Origin: Caprella mutica
Taxonomy: Eukaryota; Arthropoda; Malacostraca; Amphipoda; Caprellidae
Assembly: GCA_947561585.1 (NCBI GenBank)
Contig: CANNZV010001471.1
Span: 62,001 to 126,000 of the forward strand
Direction: 5' to 3'
Length of the DNA stretch: 64,000 bases
Numbering within the stretch: position 1 is the stretch's first letter; the number at the start of each line of letters is the position of its first letter. A program made the translations under genes and the position numbers. The notes under the pieces were generated by a model. The model was not told the origin of the DNA. It saw nothing but the letters and a program-made list of their open reading frames with translations, and searched no databases. Shown one piece after another: positions 34,745-47,442 of the stretch.

Positions 34745-36915
34745 ATACATCATATATTTTCCATTAAAAAAACAAATTGATACATTATTTAACAATAAAA
34801 AATATTATAAAAAAAGTCGAAAGAAGTTCATAAAAACGATAGAATTTTTTTATATTTTTTTCAATAAATCGTTTAGTGTTGTATACAAAAGGTAAAGATA
34901 ACAAAACCACCACTATTACAGGGTTAAAAAATAGGCAATGGGATTCATAGTCACCAATAGTTGGTTTTCGATCATTTAAACGTTCATTTCGAACCTTTCT
35001 TTACTGTTAACTTTATAGGACACAATCCAACATCTAATTGTCTATTTTATATAAATTTATATTCATTACACAGTTACTCTGTCCATGATATTTTGAAAGA
35101 AGAGTTCAACTAATGTTGGCAACTCTCTGTGGGATCGAACTGATCCGTGATGTAGGTTTACTTCGAGAGATTATAAATACCGATATTTTTCTAATCAATT
35201 ATAGAAGGGGAATGCAAAGATTGATAACGTATCGGTGGATAACGATAAATCCATAGCGGTAATAGACGTGGTTGAGGTAAGCAAAGCACTCCCCGAAGTC
35301 TTATAAAGTAAACCAGAGGGAGTATTTAAGATTGAGACGGTGGAGATGATCCTCCTTCACTTAATTAAAGCTCTAATGAATCTAACAAAAGGATCCCTTT
35401 ATTGTAATGAGAGAGATATACCTCTGAGGAGAGCTTTGGAAGGGCTTTATCATGATTCACTAAGGGGATCATACGAAGCGTCTATCCCCTCTGCCTCGAC
35501 ATGTAACTTCATTCCATTAGTTCAAATGACTGTGAATATCTCCTTGATGTATGATGCTCAGTCCGCAATATCATGAACTATGGCTTACACGTCATTTCGC
35601 AGCCAGGTATCAACTCCTTGATTAATGATAGTCCTTCTCGCTTGATTGTCCCCTCCTAACTCCTGTAGGAGTCAGTGGAGGCAAGTAAATGGCTCAAAAC
35701 TGAGGAGGCCACGGTTTCAACTCTATTTATTTAAGTCAGTGTTATAAGGAAGAGTAATTAGTACTTGGCTTTGGAATTGTGCTTTTAAGATAGCTTTAGT
35801 GGTTCAGTTTTCAGTCATATAAACCAAGATTTTAATGAAAAAAAAATGCAATAAAGCAATATTTTGCATTTTTAATCATTTCCTTTAGTGCCATATATTA
35901 AAACCAAATTGTAATTTCTATTTATTAATGTTTATATATTAACAACATTTATTCACATCAAATCCAACCATAATATATATCCTCTACAGTCAACATTCAA
36001 ATAATGAATTGAATTTGTCATGTAGCTTCACAAGATTTTTCTAACTTTGAAGTACATAATGAATTTAAAAGAGGCTTTCTATTAAATAAGATCTGTTTTC
36101 CTCTTACTGAGTAGAATGTTTGTTTCTTTTAAAGTGTATATGAACTTTTAAAGCGAAGGTAACACTTGACTGAAACATTATACTGTTTTAGAGCTTTCGA
36201 AATATAGATTCCAATGTACGCACTTTCGAAATTTCGATAATGGCAAATAATTTATATTGTGATTGAAATTTTAGTAATTTCAAGAATGATGGTCATCATA
36301 CTGAAGATGAACTATCTATAAAGTTATATTGTCATTCTGATTGATCCATCGTCGGAGATTTCTTATAGGACTATACTGTCCACATCTAAGTACATAATAC
36401 AATTGGGGATATAATTTGCAAGATATTGCGAAACCAGTCTGCTATCTCTACTCATTCTAGCGCAAGTGGGCAATGGTTCACCTTTAGATGGATTCTATCT
36501 TTGGCCAGTAAGATGTGTCGATATCAGAGTTCAATACCTATTGTACTGATAATGAGCATCTTCTTTCAAAGTTCTTCTTTTCTTATTGAGCAGCCATTCA
36601 AAATTAAGTCGCAAGTTTGTCGAAAATCTTTTCGTTCTGAACACAAACGTAACAATGGAAATCAAACACTTCTATTGAAAACTTTAAACAAGAAATAATA
36701 ATGTGAACGCCTTGTAAGTCTGATAATTGGTTCTGTTCAATTTATTGATTGCTTCTCAAGAAATTTGAAACTGTGATTTAAGTTTTTTCAAACTCAGTCG
36801 CAAAATTTTAATCTTCGAATTGTCGTTTTCCGAACGGTGATTGTAAAAAGATTGTATATCTAAGACAATGTAAAATAACACGAAAAACATTTTTTTCTAA
36901 ATATAAGATTCAAAC
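34745..36915. other. Long stretch with no supported gene
   Basis: Only short chance ORFs. No arrays or foldback copies recognised. A 5' CLCA exon could lie in this interval, but I could not recognise one. Confidence 0.3.
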
Positions 36916-37105
36916 ACTTACATAGTCTGTCACCTTTCTCGTCGAATACTCCCACCGAAAAAAAATCCAATGATAACAGAAGAAGACGATCTGCGAATTA
37001 GAGATTTCCGACAGTGCAGTTATTCTCGATAGCCAGGGTGTGCAAGAGTCTGATTTCCAGTGGAATGATTCATGTCTCGTGTTCCATCTCCACCACTCAT
37101 GTCTC
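36916..37105 (-). pseudogene. Possible decayed CLCA N-terminal exon
   Basis: On the minus strand this stretch ends GTATTCGACGAGAAAGGTGA..., which reads VGVFDEKGDRL just before a consensus donor GTAAGTGTTTG. The intact exon of the CLCA gene has FRWGVFEEKGVPGDPL at the equivalent place. Upstream, in a frame shifted by one base, come the residues SDSCTPW and ...HWIFFRW, resembling SQSCGKPG and EWAKFRW. The match therefore needs a frameshift and a deletion, and in-frame stops interrupt the frame that carries VFDEKGD. I read it as a relic of a tandem CLCA copy; chance similarity cannot be excluded. Confidence 0.4.
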
Positions 37106-37904
37106 GAGCCATTCATCTCTGTCTCTCAGTCTAAAGTCCTGTCAGCTTCGTATTTGTTGAGGCTACAATTTTCGAAACTATTTCTCAATTCGGCCTCTAA
37201 TGGAGGCGCTAAGTTTTAGTTTCTATCTCCAACTTGCGTAGATTAAGTTGACGAATTTTGTGTGAAGAATACTTGGAGATGTATAAGTCCTATATGTTTA
37301 AACGTGTGACTTTGTGACGCCTGTTTCGAAGGAAGGATATATTCTTGGACTTCAATGTTACTTATCTGTAGGTTATATGTTGAATTGTTAATTCTAACCT
37401 GCATGATTCAGAATGATAATTTATTTGATCGTATTTAACTTTCCTTAAGCAATTTTTATTCGATTTAACATGTGCTAATTTTAACAGAAAATGGAGAAAA
37501 TTTTTCCTGAAAACTTTAGTCATCCTTAATCAATATAATTTTTCTGATTATTTGATTTAAACAAAGTCAGTATTTATAATGCTATTGTTTATATTTCGAA
37601 TTAGGAATAATAATGTAAATATTTCACGGAAGTAAAAAAAAATAAGATATTACCAACGGAAAAAGAAAATAAACACATTTTCCATTCGAAAACGAAAACC
37701 AATAAATGTTAGACCTAGGGTATTCATTAAATCAATCCATTTAAAAGTTCAAAAGAATAAGTCATCTGTTCCCAAATCCAATCGACAAATTAGACGAAAT
37801 CAGAGAAAAGATAACGGGGCTGCCTCAAAGTTCTGGACAATTTCGGAAGATTGTCAAGTTCGCTTCGATTTTAATCAAATGAAACATGGGACTAATTTGA
37901 TGGG

Positions 37905-40228
37905 CTTTGTTATTGGTGGAGAGAGTGTGGATAGTTTGACATCTCTTGTTCCTTATTGGTGGAGAGAGTGTGGATAGTTTGACATCTCTTGTTCCTCATT
38001 GGTGGAGAGAGTGTGGATAGTTTGACATCTCTTGTTCCTTATTGGTGGAGAGAGTGTGGGTAGTTTGACATCTCTTGTTCCTCATTGGTGGAGAGTGTGG
38101 ATAGTTTGACATCTCTTGTTCCTCATTGGTGGAGAGAGTGGATAGTTTGACATCTCTTGTTCCTCATTGGTGGAGAGAGTGGATAGTTTGACATCTCTTG
38201 TTCCTCATTGGTGGAGAGAGTGTGGATAGTTGACATCTCTTGTTCCTCATTGGTGGAGAGAGAGAGTGGATAGTTTGACATCTCTTGTTCCTCATTGGTG
38301 GAGAGAGTGTGGATAGTTGACATCTCTTATTCCTCATTGGTGGAGAGAGTGGATAGTTTGACATCTCTTGTTCCTCATTGGTGGAGAGTATGTGGATAGT
38401 TTGACATCTCTTGTTCCTCATTGGTGGAGAGAGAGTGGATAGTTTGACATCTCTTGTTCCTCATTGGTGGAGAGAGTGTGGATAGTTTGACATCTCTTGT
38501 TCCTCATTGGTGGAGAGAGTGTGGATAGTTTGACATCTCTTGTTCCTCATTGGTGGAGAGAGTGTGGATAGTTTGACATCTCTTGTTCCTCATTGGTGGA
38601 GAGTGTGTGGATAGTTTGACATCTCTTGTTCCTCATTGGTGGAGAGAGTGTGGATAGTTGACATCTCTTGTTCCTCATTGGTGGAGAGATAGTGGATAGT
38701 TTGACATCTCTTGTTCCTCATTGGTGGAGAGAGTGGATAGTTTGACATCTCTTGTTCCTCATTGGTGGAGAGAGTGGATAGTTTGACATCTCTTGTTCCT
38801 CATTGGTGGAGAGAGTGTGGATAGATTGACATCTCTTGTTCCTTATTGGTGGTGAGAGTGTGGATAGTTTGACATCTCTTGTTCCTCATTGGTGGAGAGT
38901 GTGTGGATAGTTTGACATCTCTTGTTCCTCATTGGTGGAGAGAGTGGATAGTTTGACATCTCTTGTTCCTCATTGGTGGAGAGAGTGGATAGTTTGACAT
39001 CTCTTGTTCCTCATTGGTGGAGAGAGTGTGGATAGTTGACATCTCTTGTTCCTCATTGGTGGAGAGAGAGAGTGGATAGTTTGACATCTCTTGTTCCTCA
39101 TTGGTGGAGAGAGTGTGGATAGTTGACATCTCTTATTCCTCATTGGTGGAGAGAGTGGATAGTTTGACATCTCTTGTTCCTCATTGGTGGAGAGTATGTG
39201 GATAGTTTGACATCTCTTGTTCCTCATTGGTGGAGAGAGAGTGGATAGTTTGACATCTCTTGTTCCTCATTGGTGGAGAGAGTGTGGATAGTTTGACATC
39301 TCTTGTTCCTCATTGGTGGAGAGAGTGTGGATAGTTTGACATCTCTTGTTCCTCATTGGTGGAGAGAGTGTGGATAGTTTGACATCTCTTGTTCCTCATT
39401 GGTGGAGAGTGTGTGGATAGTTTGACATCTCTTGTTCCTCATTGGTGGAGAGAGTGTGGATAGTTGACATCTCTTGTTCCTCATTGGTGGAGAGAGAGTG
39501 GATAGTTTGACATCTCTTGTTCCTCATTGGTGGAGAGAGTTGATAGTTTGACATCTCTTGTTCCTCATTGGTGGAGAGAGTGGATAGTTTGACATCTCTT
39601 GTTCCTCATTGGTGGAGAGAGTGGATAGTTTGACATCTCTTGTTCCTCATTGGTGGAGAGAGTGTGGATAGATTGACATCTCTTGTTCCTTATTGGTGGT
39701 GAGAGTGTGGATAGTTTGACATCTCTTGTTCCTCATTGGTGGAGAGTGTGTGGATAGTTTGACATCTCTTGTTCCTTATTGGTGGAGAGAGTGTGGATAG
39801 TTTGACATCTCTTGTTCCTCATTGGTGGAGAGAGTGTGGATAGTTTGACATCTCTTGTTCCTCATTGGTGGAGAGAGTGTGGATAGTTTGACATCTCTTG
39901 TTCCTCATTGGTGGAGAGTGTGTGGATAGTTTGACATCTCTTGTTCCTCATTGGTGGAGAGAGTGGATAGTTTGACATCTCTTGTTCCTCATTGGTGGAG
40001 ATAGTGGATAGTTTGACATCTCTTGTTCCTCATTGGTGGAGAGAGTGGATAGTTTGACATCTCTTGTTCCTCATTGGTGGAGAGAGTGCAGATAGATTGA
40101 CATCTCTTATTCCTCATTGGTGGAGAGAGTGTGGATAGTTTGACATCTCTTGTTCCTCATTGGTGGAGAGAGTGGATAGTTTGACATCTCTTGTTCCTCA
40201 TTGGTGGAGAGTGTGGATAGTTTGACAT
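37905..40228. repeat. Satellite of about 40-43-bp units, more than 50 copies, with a duplicated ~0.8-kb block
   Basis: Unit GATAGTTTGACATCTCTTGT then TCCTCATTGGTGGAGAGAGT(GTG). The unit length varies by GAGAG/GTGTG slippage. The stretch 38123-38421 recurs exactly in order at 38929-39227 (shift 806 bp), and the rare ATAGATTGAC...TTATTGGTGGTGAGAG variant recurs at 38821 and 39668 (shift 847, one extra unit). Confidence 0.95.
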
Positions 40229-40627
40229 TCATTTCTTACATTAATAAAGGATTTGGATTTTTTTAATCCAAATTCATTATAGAAACTCGAATTGTTTAAA
40301 TAGATTGTAGAATTACCATAATACTAAAAAAGCTAATTAGTTGTATTCGAATATAAGAAATTAATTGCCTCTCTCGCGAAATTGTTCATGTAGATTTTCC
40401 AATGCAATACAACGTCTTAAAAAGAGAAATCTCAATGTAGAAATATTATTCCGTAGCAGTTGGTTTCAAGCCGCTTGCTACAGTGCAATGTCTCATATTT
40501 GAAAGTAAGATGAGAATCATTCTCAGTCTTTCTGTACCAATTGCAATTCGTATACAGAACAACATGTTACTCTTCCAAGAGCTTTGCCCACTGAAACAGT
40601 CTAGGCCTGATCAGCAATGACATTTAT

Positions 40628-40812
40628 ACAGGGTAAGTAATGAATTATCGGTCAGTTTCACATCTTCGGTCATATATATTTAGGACTAATTTGTATCTAT
40701 GGTACATGTAGGTAACATGAAAACCAATAAAAATAAAATGAAATAATTATTAAACCTTTTTTCATATCTGAACGAAGAGGCGAAACTGACCGATAATTTA
40801 TAACTTACTCAA
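40628..40812. mobile_element. FB1 element, full, with decayed core
   Basis: GGGTAAGTAATGAATTATCG facing CGATAATTTATAACTTACTC; core ggtacatgtaggtaacatg. Confidence 0.75.
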
Positions 40813-41426
40813 CTTGGTCATGTAGCAACAAGGTACATGACCAGCCTATACACAAGTTTCATAGAGAGTTAAAAGATCTACAACTTCCGTCTCAGATCGC
40901 ATGGCAGTGATTGAATTTTGTTGGCTTAGCGATGCAATCGGGCATAAGCGACGAATTCGAATGGATTTTCTAATCATTCTCTTTCGAAAGATTGCGAATA
41001 TGAATTTCAGATTAGAAGCCGCTCATGAATTACATCATAATGGTATTTTTTTAATACAGAAAGAGCAAAAGGAAAAGGTATATGAGTAAAGTGTGATAAA
41101 GAACAGAGTTAAATGTATAAAGAAAAATTAAATGTATAGTAATTTATAAATATCGATAAGATTCATTCAAAGAAATGCAGTAAATGAAATCCGAGCCTCG
41201 AGAAATTCGAATCCTTTCATTCCTAAACATTAAAGTCCATTAGACCTCATTAAGGTCAATTAGAGGCAGAGTTAAAGGCCAACTCTATCGCCAGATTGAC
41301 CTTTAATTACCAATGGGCAGTTTGAGTCCTCTGCAGCCAAGAGTAGGTTAAATGGCAATTGAACCATCGAAATAACGATTCGACTCACGAGCTGAGACAA
41401 TAACTAATGTTTGTAAGACCCATGTC

Positions 41427-41682
41427 TCACGAGCGCTTTTGCACGACGTTTTAACAGCGTTTTTGACGGCGAGGAAATTATTGGAAATATATGTAGCCAT
41501 GTAATAACGATGATGGTGTCAAGCTAGAGCACTTACGGCGTTTTCTCGCCGAGAGTATGTCAGACGAGCGTTTTTAAAGCGTTTTCAACGCTGCAAAAGC
41601 TTCCCGTTGGAAACGCTGCTGAAGTGCTCGTCTGACTTGGTCTCTGCGTTTTCAACGCCAAGCGTTAAAAACGCTCGTGTAA
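41427..41682. mobile_element. FB6: inverted-repeat element with ACGAGCG-type ends
   Basis: TCACGAGCGCTTTTGCACGA on the left, AGCGTTAAAAACGCTCGTGT on the right. Internal AACGCT/AGCGTT motifs are repeated many times in both orientations. Confidence 0.65.
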
Positions 41683-41738
41683 CTAATGCTTGTAACACAC
41701 ATGAAATGGCACTTCCTAATCCGTTTTTTTTGCTGAAA

Positions 41739-41904
41739 GTAGGGTAAGTTACGAGTTATGGGACTGTTTCACATTTTCAATCATGTAAGAAAAAGGTATA
41801 TCATTATTGTAATATTAAACTCGTTAATAAAATAAGTATTATATATTTGTTTTTCTTATTTGATCGAAAATGTGGAACCATACAATAACTTGGAACCTAC
41901 CCCA
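41739..41904. mobile_element. FB1 element, full, no core
   Basis: TAGGGTAAGTTACGAGTTAT facing CAATAACTTGGAACCTACCC; CACATTTTCAATCATG facing TGATCGAAAATGTGG. Confidence 0.8.
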
Positions 41905-42833
41905 TATATTTATCTTTCCTTTTTAAAGCACCTGAAATAATTTAATACAAACTGACCAAGTAGAACTACTTTAAAGTGTGAAAATGTAGCTTTACTAGTC
42001 AGGATGAATAGTGGAAACAATATAAGAAAAATTGATTATAAACAACAAAGTTCATCTGACTTTATTTGAAGAAGTTGATAATCTACCTAGAAAAGCTAAT
42101 AATTGTAAATTCACATTTGAAAAAAGTTATAACAATTCATATATCTTATTTATTATTTTCCCACATGATATATAAAAATATTAAATAAAATTTAATATCT
42201 TTATTTTCTTTTCATTAAAAATAATAATTCTGTTATAATTTTAGTAAATTAAACTGTCCCTCGAAATTAATTTTAATAAAATTTATTTTGCTGAATGATG
42301 TACAACAATAATTTATAAGTTAAATTATATATTTAATTTATCTCTCTTTATGTGTTACCATATAGTTAATTAATATGAATTATACATCATAGCAATGAAG
42401 ATTTTGTTTTCTCTCATATGAGCGAAGATGTGTAACCGTCCGATAACTAAGAACTAACCCTACTCAAGTAAAGCTAATATAATGGAACTTAAGAAAATAA
42501 TATGGAATGGAAAACAGATATTGAAAATAATTATTCCGATTTTATAGGCTATTTTAAATACATATTATAAAATAATACAGGTTTTAAGAGATTTTATATC
42601 TATATTATTATTATTATTATTTCATTTTCCGGTTAAAGATTTGAACAAAGTTGTTCCTTATACCGTTAGTGAAATAAAGTAACTACCCTCTGTAGAATTT
42701 TGTACCAATAAAGATTTTTATTTAAAAGTTATATTAATACTTTTGGTTAGTTTATTTTACACTGTGAGTGAATTAATTTCTTGATAGTCTTTATGTGAAT
42801 AACTTGGTAAATTATATCAGAGGATTGAAGACT
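41905..42833. other. AT-rich stretch with an FB1 right-end relic
   Basis: CATATGAGCGAAGATGTGTA and CCGATAACTAAGAACTAACC at 42412-42462 is a solitary FB1 right end. No gene. Confidence 0.5.
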
Positions 42834-43180
42834 CTTTAGACCCTTTAGTGATTGACCCTTTAGACCCTTTAGTGATAGAACCTTTAGACCCTTTAGTGAT
42901 AGACCCTTTAGACCCTTTAGTGATAGACCCTTTAGACCCTTTAGTGATAGACCCTTTAGACCCTTTAGTGATAGACCCTTTAGACCCTTTAGTGATAGAC
43001 CCTTTAGACCCTTTAGTGATAGACCCTTTAGACCCTTTAGTGATAGACCCTTTAGACCCTTTAGTGATAGACCCTTTAGACCCTTTAGTGATAGACCCTT
43101 TAGACCCTTTAGTGATAGACCCTTTAGACCCTTTAGTGATAGACCCTTTAATCCTTTAGCGATAGACCCTTTAGACCCTT
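42834..43180. repeat. 24-bp tandem array, about 14 copies
   Basis: Unit TTAGTGATAGACCCTTTAGA plus CCCT. Open as IDPLDPLV repeats; not a gene. Confidence 0.95.
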
Positions 43181-44369
43181 GAGTCCGCTAAGGAAAATCA
43201 CCAGAGTCATCTATCAGCTCCGTGGTTTAACTTCTGCCTTCTTATCCAAACTGTTCATCAGATTGTTTCAGTGAAAGGGTATCCCTCTGCTGCCTGGCTA
43301 TGGAGGGATACCCATGGAGTAGTGTGTCAATGAGAGATGCTCAGGTGGGATAGGGTTAATGGTTCGAACCTACCAGTCACCCTTTAAAATGAAAGGTGTC
43401 TAAGTAACCGCTAGGTATAAATGTGATCGAATTGAAAAGTAACTAATAAATGGAATATCGTTATGATAGAATTGTGATTGGTATCAGAATTAATTGGTTA
43501 GAAGTTACTTGATTCAGTTTATAGGTAAGGTAATTTCTTATGGTATGTGCTGTATTATTAATTTGGTCGTTTTTTGTTTTTAACTTAAAACGATTTTCAT
43601 ATGAAAAAATTTTTTTACTCATATTTTAACTATGAAAAAAAATTTATTTATAATTTACTACTTCATTATAATTTTTTATAATAATAGTTCTTACAGTTCT
43701 TTAATTTTCTTTTTTTCAATTTTATAAATTTTTCATCATGTACCTATAGGTTTTCAGACCAAAACATATTAGGAAAATATCCAATCTTTAAGAATATACT
43801 TCTCCTTGACTGTATTTTACTGCCCATTATATATCTATTAGTTTCCTATAATGTAAAATGTGTGCATTTGCCTATTCAATTGTTGACATTATTCTAAAAC
43901 ACGGAGCAGTTTGACTACCTAATACATCCCCCGACACAGATACTCTCTTCAAAATGCGCTCCATAATGGGACTTTCCGTGGATATTTTAGGCTGACAATT
44001 GGATGCGGGTCATAAATACCCACACACGATCTACTTCTCCCCTCGCTGATATTAGTTCTCCTTTTTTTGTCGCGATGATGGCGCACCACTTAGGAAAATT
44101 GTGTTCCAGATTTCCCCACTCCCTCTATTTGTATATGTTTGCCTCTTTACTTATTTTATAGAGGTTATTTGGAGCTGTTTAGTAACAAATAGTTGGTGTA
44201 TTTACATCATTTCGATTATTCTAACAAATCTAAAACTTTTTTTTTAAGGATGGAGTCGATCTTGTGTTGAGGATCATTGAGAACTGTTGTAATTTGGATT
44301 GAAGATTAAATCAATTAATTCTTTTTGACTATTGCTAAATTACAATTTGTATATTTATAAAAAGATATA
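43181..44369. other. Non-coding stretch
   Basis: No gene supported. 43890-44110 is somewhat less AT-rich and non-repetitive. Confidence 0.35.
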
Positions 44370-44515
44370 GATTAAGTTCCAAGTTATCGGACGGTACCGC
44401 ATTTTCGATCTTATAATAATAACTATTATTGGTATCCATGATACCTACAGGTATCATGGAATTGGTATCCATGATACCTGCAGGTATCATGGATACCATT
44501 TAATATAAAAAGTGA
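44370..44515. mobile_element. FB1 left half with two tandem cores
   Basis: AAGTTCCAAGTTATCGGACG and CATTTTCGATCTTATAA, then two consecutive double hairpins (about 44430-44460 and 44463-44497). No right arm. Confidence 0.75.
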
Positions 44516-44538
44516 ATGATAATTTTAATAAACCTACA

Positions 44539-44934
44539 TTACATACAAATGCCAATCCCATTTTTGCTCCATTCAATAATGAAATCTCCTAAACATAAAT
44601 TCATCGCAGACATCTTTTTGAATCTCGTCAATCCATCAAGTTTGACATGTGGCTGGTATTTATGTTCCATATTCTGAAATAATGGTTTGCATATTGACTC
44701 GTGTGTATTATTTCCCCAACGGATTGCTTTATTTGAATGAATCCGGCGAATAGAGAAATCTACATATTTTGATTTCCCTGCAGAGTTTACATGGTGCATG
44801 CTTGTTACACGGCACAGGCCAATGTTAACAGAAAGAATGCCTATCGCCAAACACAATGCCATTTTATCTTCAACTGTAACGTGTAGAAAAGAGAAATAGC
44901 TTGGATTTATTTGTACTCCATAGCATTTTATCAT
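44539..44934 (-). CDS. Unrecognised ORF, 131 aa
   Basis: The frame is not made of tandem repeats, which is unusual for this window. An internal Met begins MALCLAIGILSVNIGLC, which is hydrophobic and could be a signal peptide. The rest is basic, with scattered Cys, and ends EWSKNGIGICM. It starts next to a half FB1 element at 44370-44515. I see no family match and no splice or promoter evidence. It could be a real small gene, an element-borne fragment, or a chance frame. Confidence 0.25.
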   Translation of the reverse strand: MIKCYGVQINPSYFSFLHVTVEDKMALCLAIGILSVNIGLCRVTSMHHVNSAGKSKYVDFSIRRIHSNKAIRWGNNTHESICKPLFQNMEHKYQPHVKLDGLTRFKKMSAMNLCLGDFIIEWSKNGIGICM

Positions 44935-45329
44935 TAAAATAGGTAATAAAAGTTTGTATTATAATAGAGGAAATTAAGTATATTAGTAATTTATTGTTAG
45001 AACTATATGAATTTATGGTATATTTTTGTTTTAATAATTCTGATGCCTATTATATATCTTTCTTTACGTATATTATTATAAAGTAATATTTATATAGTTT
45101 TGTATGATAAAGAATTAGACAGCAATTATATACCTGCTGAAACTTGAACATTCATTCTACAATTTATAGCATACATCGAGGGTGTTCAAATTCGACAAAA
45201 AGAAAAAGAACAAATTGAAAGCAATGAAAGAAAGACCGTATATATTTTGTATCAATATCGGTGATGGTATTTGGATGGAAATGGAAGTACCTGGCATTTA
45301 TTGAGGAGGTGATTTGGCATATTTGCTAA

Positions 45330-45720
45330 ATTACCTAATACATCTGGCCATTGGTACTGTACAGTACATTTGGCCAGTAGTACTATCCAGTACATCTGGC
45401 CATTGGTACTGTACAGTACATTTGGCCAGTAGTACTATCCAGTACATTTGGCCAGTAGTACTATCCAGTACATCTGGCCAGTAGTACTATCTAGTACATC
45501 TGGCCAGTAGTTCTATCCAGTACATTTGGCCAGTAGTTCTATCCAGTACATTTGGCCAGTAGTACTATCCAGTACATCTGGCCAGTAGTACTATCCAGTA
45601 CATTTGGCCAGTAGTACTATCCAGTACATCTGGCCAGTAGTACTATCTAGTACATCTGGCCAGTAGTTCTATACAGTACATTTGGCCAGTAGCTCTATCC
45701 AGTACATCTGGCCAAAGGTA
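45330..45720. repeat. 26-bp tandem array, about 14 copies
   Basis: Unit GTACATCTGGCCAGTAGTAC followed by TATCCA, with TTTGG and GTTCT variants; the flank to 45790 has related GTACAATACTTTGTACTG pieces. Confidence 0.95.
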
Positions 45721-47442
45721 ATGTCCAGTACAATACTTTGTACTGCTTTACAGTCTAGTACAATACCTTGTATTGCTTCACAATACACTACATGCAGAGT
45801 GTTTCCCTGTTCAAGTTACTACCGAACATGTGAAATGCAATAGGTTCAGAGGGGTAGGACTTGATAAATGATAATGGAAAAATGAACGTTGGGAGAGGGG
45901 TTTATATATACGTACAGTGTTTATATTGTTATTATTGTATACTTTATATCACAAGGTTTAAATTCATTATGCTTGTTAAGTTGTAGGTGTAAGTAACGCT
46001 CAGATGGACATTTCATATTTTTTCCCGGATTTCGAATTTTCTTTCATTCGGATTTTTGTTATTATGGGATACTAATTAACTTAGTCATTGAATTACATCA
46101 TAAATGTTAGAGCGTGACATTTTTCTTGCAACCAACAGATACAAACTGTGCAATTTAGTATACAGGGTGATTAGTTGACAGAAGGTAAAATATAGGATTT
46201 TATATTGTATAGTATATAGTGTATATACACAGTAAAATATAGGATTTGTATAGGATTTTAAACAGTGAATTATAGGATGTTGGAAAAACTGTGTTTGCAG
46301 AGGATCTTCATCCTAGAAGAACAAAAATAACTACTGCATAGCCCAGCCATTACTGTACAGGACTTTTCTATGCATTGGTAGGCACTGCATAAACTCCTAA
46401 CAATGACCAGAGTGAACACCCACTTCCCGAGTACGGAACTGCTTTACTCACGACTGCAGGTAGGTACACATCTATCAGAATCTCACCTGGAAAAAGAAAA
46501 AGTAATTAAATTAAATTGAAATCAATTAAAACTTTATAATTGGAATTATATTATTTAATAGTTCTCAATTTTTAAACCATGTGTCACGCATGTCCGACGA
46601 TGGACCGAAAATGTTTTAAATATATGATGTATATTTATAATAATATTATTTATTTATTCAATATTATGATTGATTTATTATTTCTATAAGTTCATTTATT
46701 TATTATTTATTTATTTACTTATAATAATATAAATTTATGATAAATTACTATTGTATTTTTGTCTAATCATTTATTGTCGTAGATAGATGATCTTTTTATC
46801 ATCGATTATAATCACCGATAGACAACCGATAACAAGCGGTTATAATCAATTCGATTTTCAAAATCTGCCACATGATGAATAAAGAACTCATCTCTCTATT
46901 AAGTCGCTTATGAACTGTCAACATATTATATACCTTATGAATTATTTAGCAGAAACTGTATGTCAAATTAATTATTAAAGGCTTTATTAATTGATATACT
47001 CTAGTATTTGCTACTCATATTTAAGTATGTATAAGAAAATAAATATATATTCAGAAACAGCAATGATATTCATATTTAAGTATATTTAAGTATATGTTAT
47101 TTATATCAAGCGTTGTGGTTTCGAATAGCCTATATACTTAGATCTTTATTATGATTATCTTCAGCATGCATTGGACTGTACATTTCTATTTTCTATTGCC
47201 GCATTATCAGATGAATTGTTGCCACATTTGCTGGAATTCTCTCAGTACAATTCCAGTGGGAATAGAACCGAATGTGGAGGAGGAATAAATCTGTTCTTGG
47301 ATTAGGACAAGTTTAGTGAGGTAATAGTAATTAGAGGGTAAGCCTTAGTGTCGACAGAGGCTGCGAATTGGGAATAGAGGGATTACCCGAAACAAGGCTT
47401 ACATGTAGAATAGGCATTAAAATAATTATAATAAAGAATTAA
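45721..47442. other. Non-coding stretch with D1 sequence
   Basis: 46738-46850 matches the 3' part of dispersed repeat D1 (TGATAAATTACTATTGTATT). 46163-46176 resembles an FB3 left end. No gene. Confidence 0.4.

Noticed and set aside
42848..43159. IDPLDPLV repeat protein
   Set aside because: 24-bp array translation.
43330..43390. tRNA or tRNA-derived SINE (GGTTCGAACC B-box-like motif)
   Set aside because: No convincing A box, anticodon stem or 3' tail; single short motif only. Similar loose motifs at 17612 and 35110 were also discarded.
46452..46486. 35-nt microexon on the minus strand (strong acceptor ttttctttttccag, donor GTGAGT; EILIDVYLPAV)
   Set aside because: Considered as a missing CLCA 5' exon, but too short and not similar enough; good splice motifs alone occur by chance.
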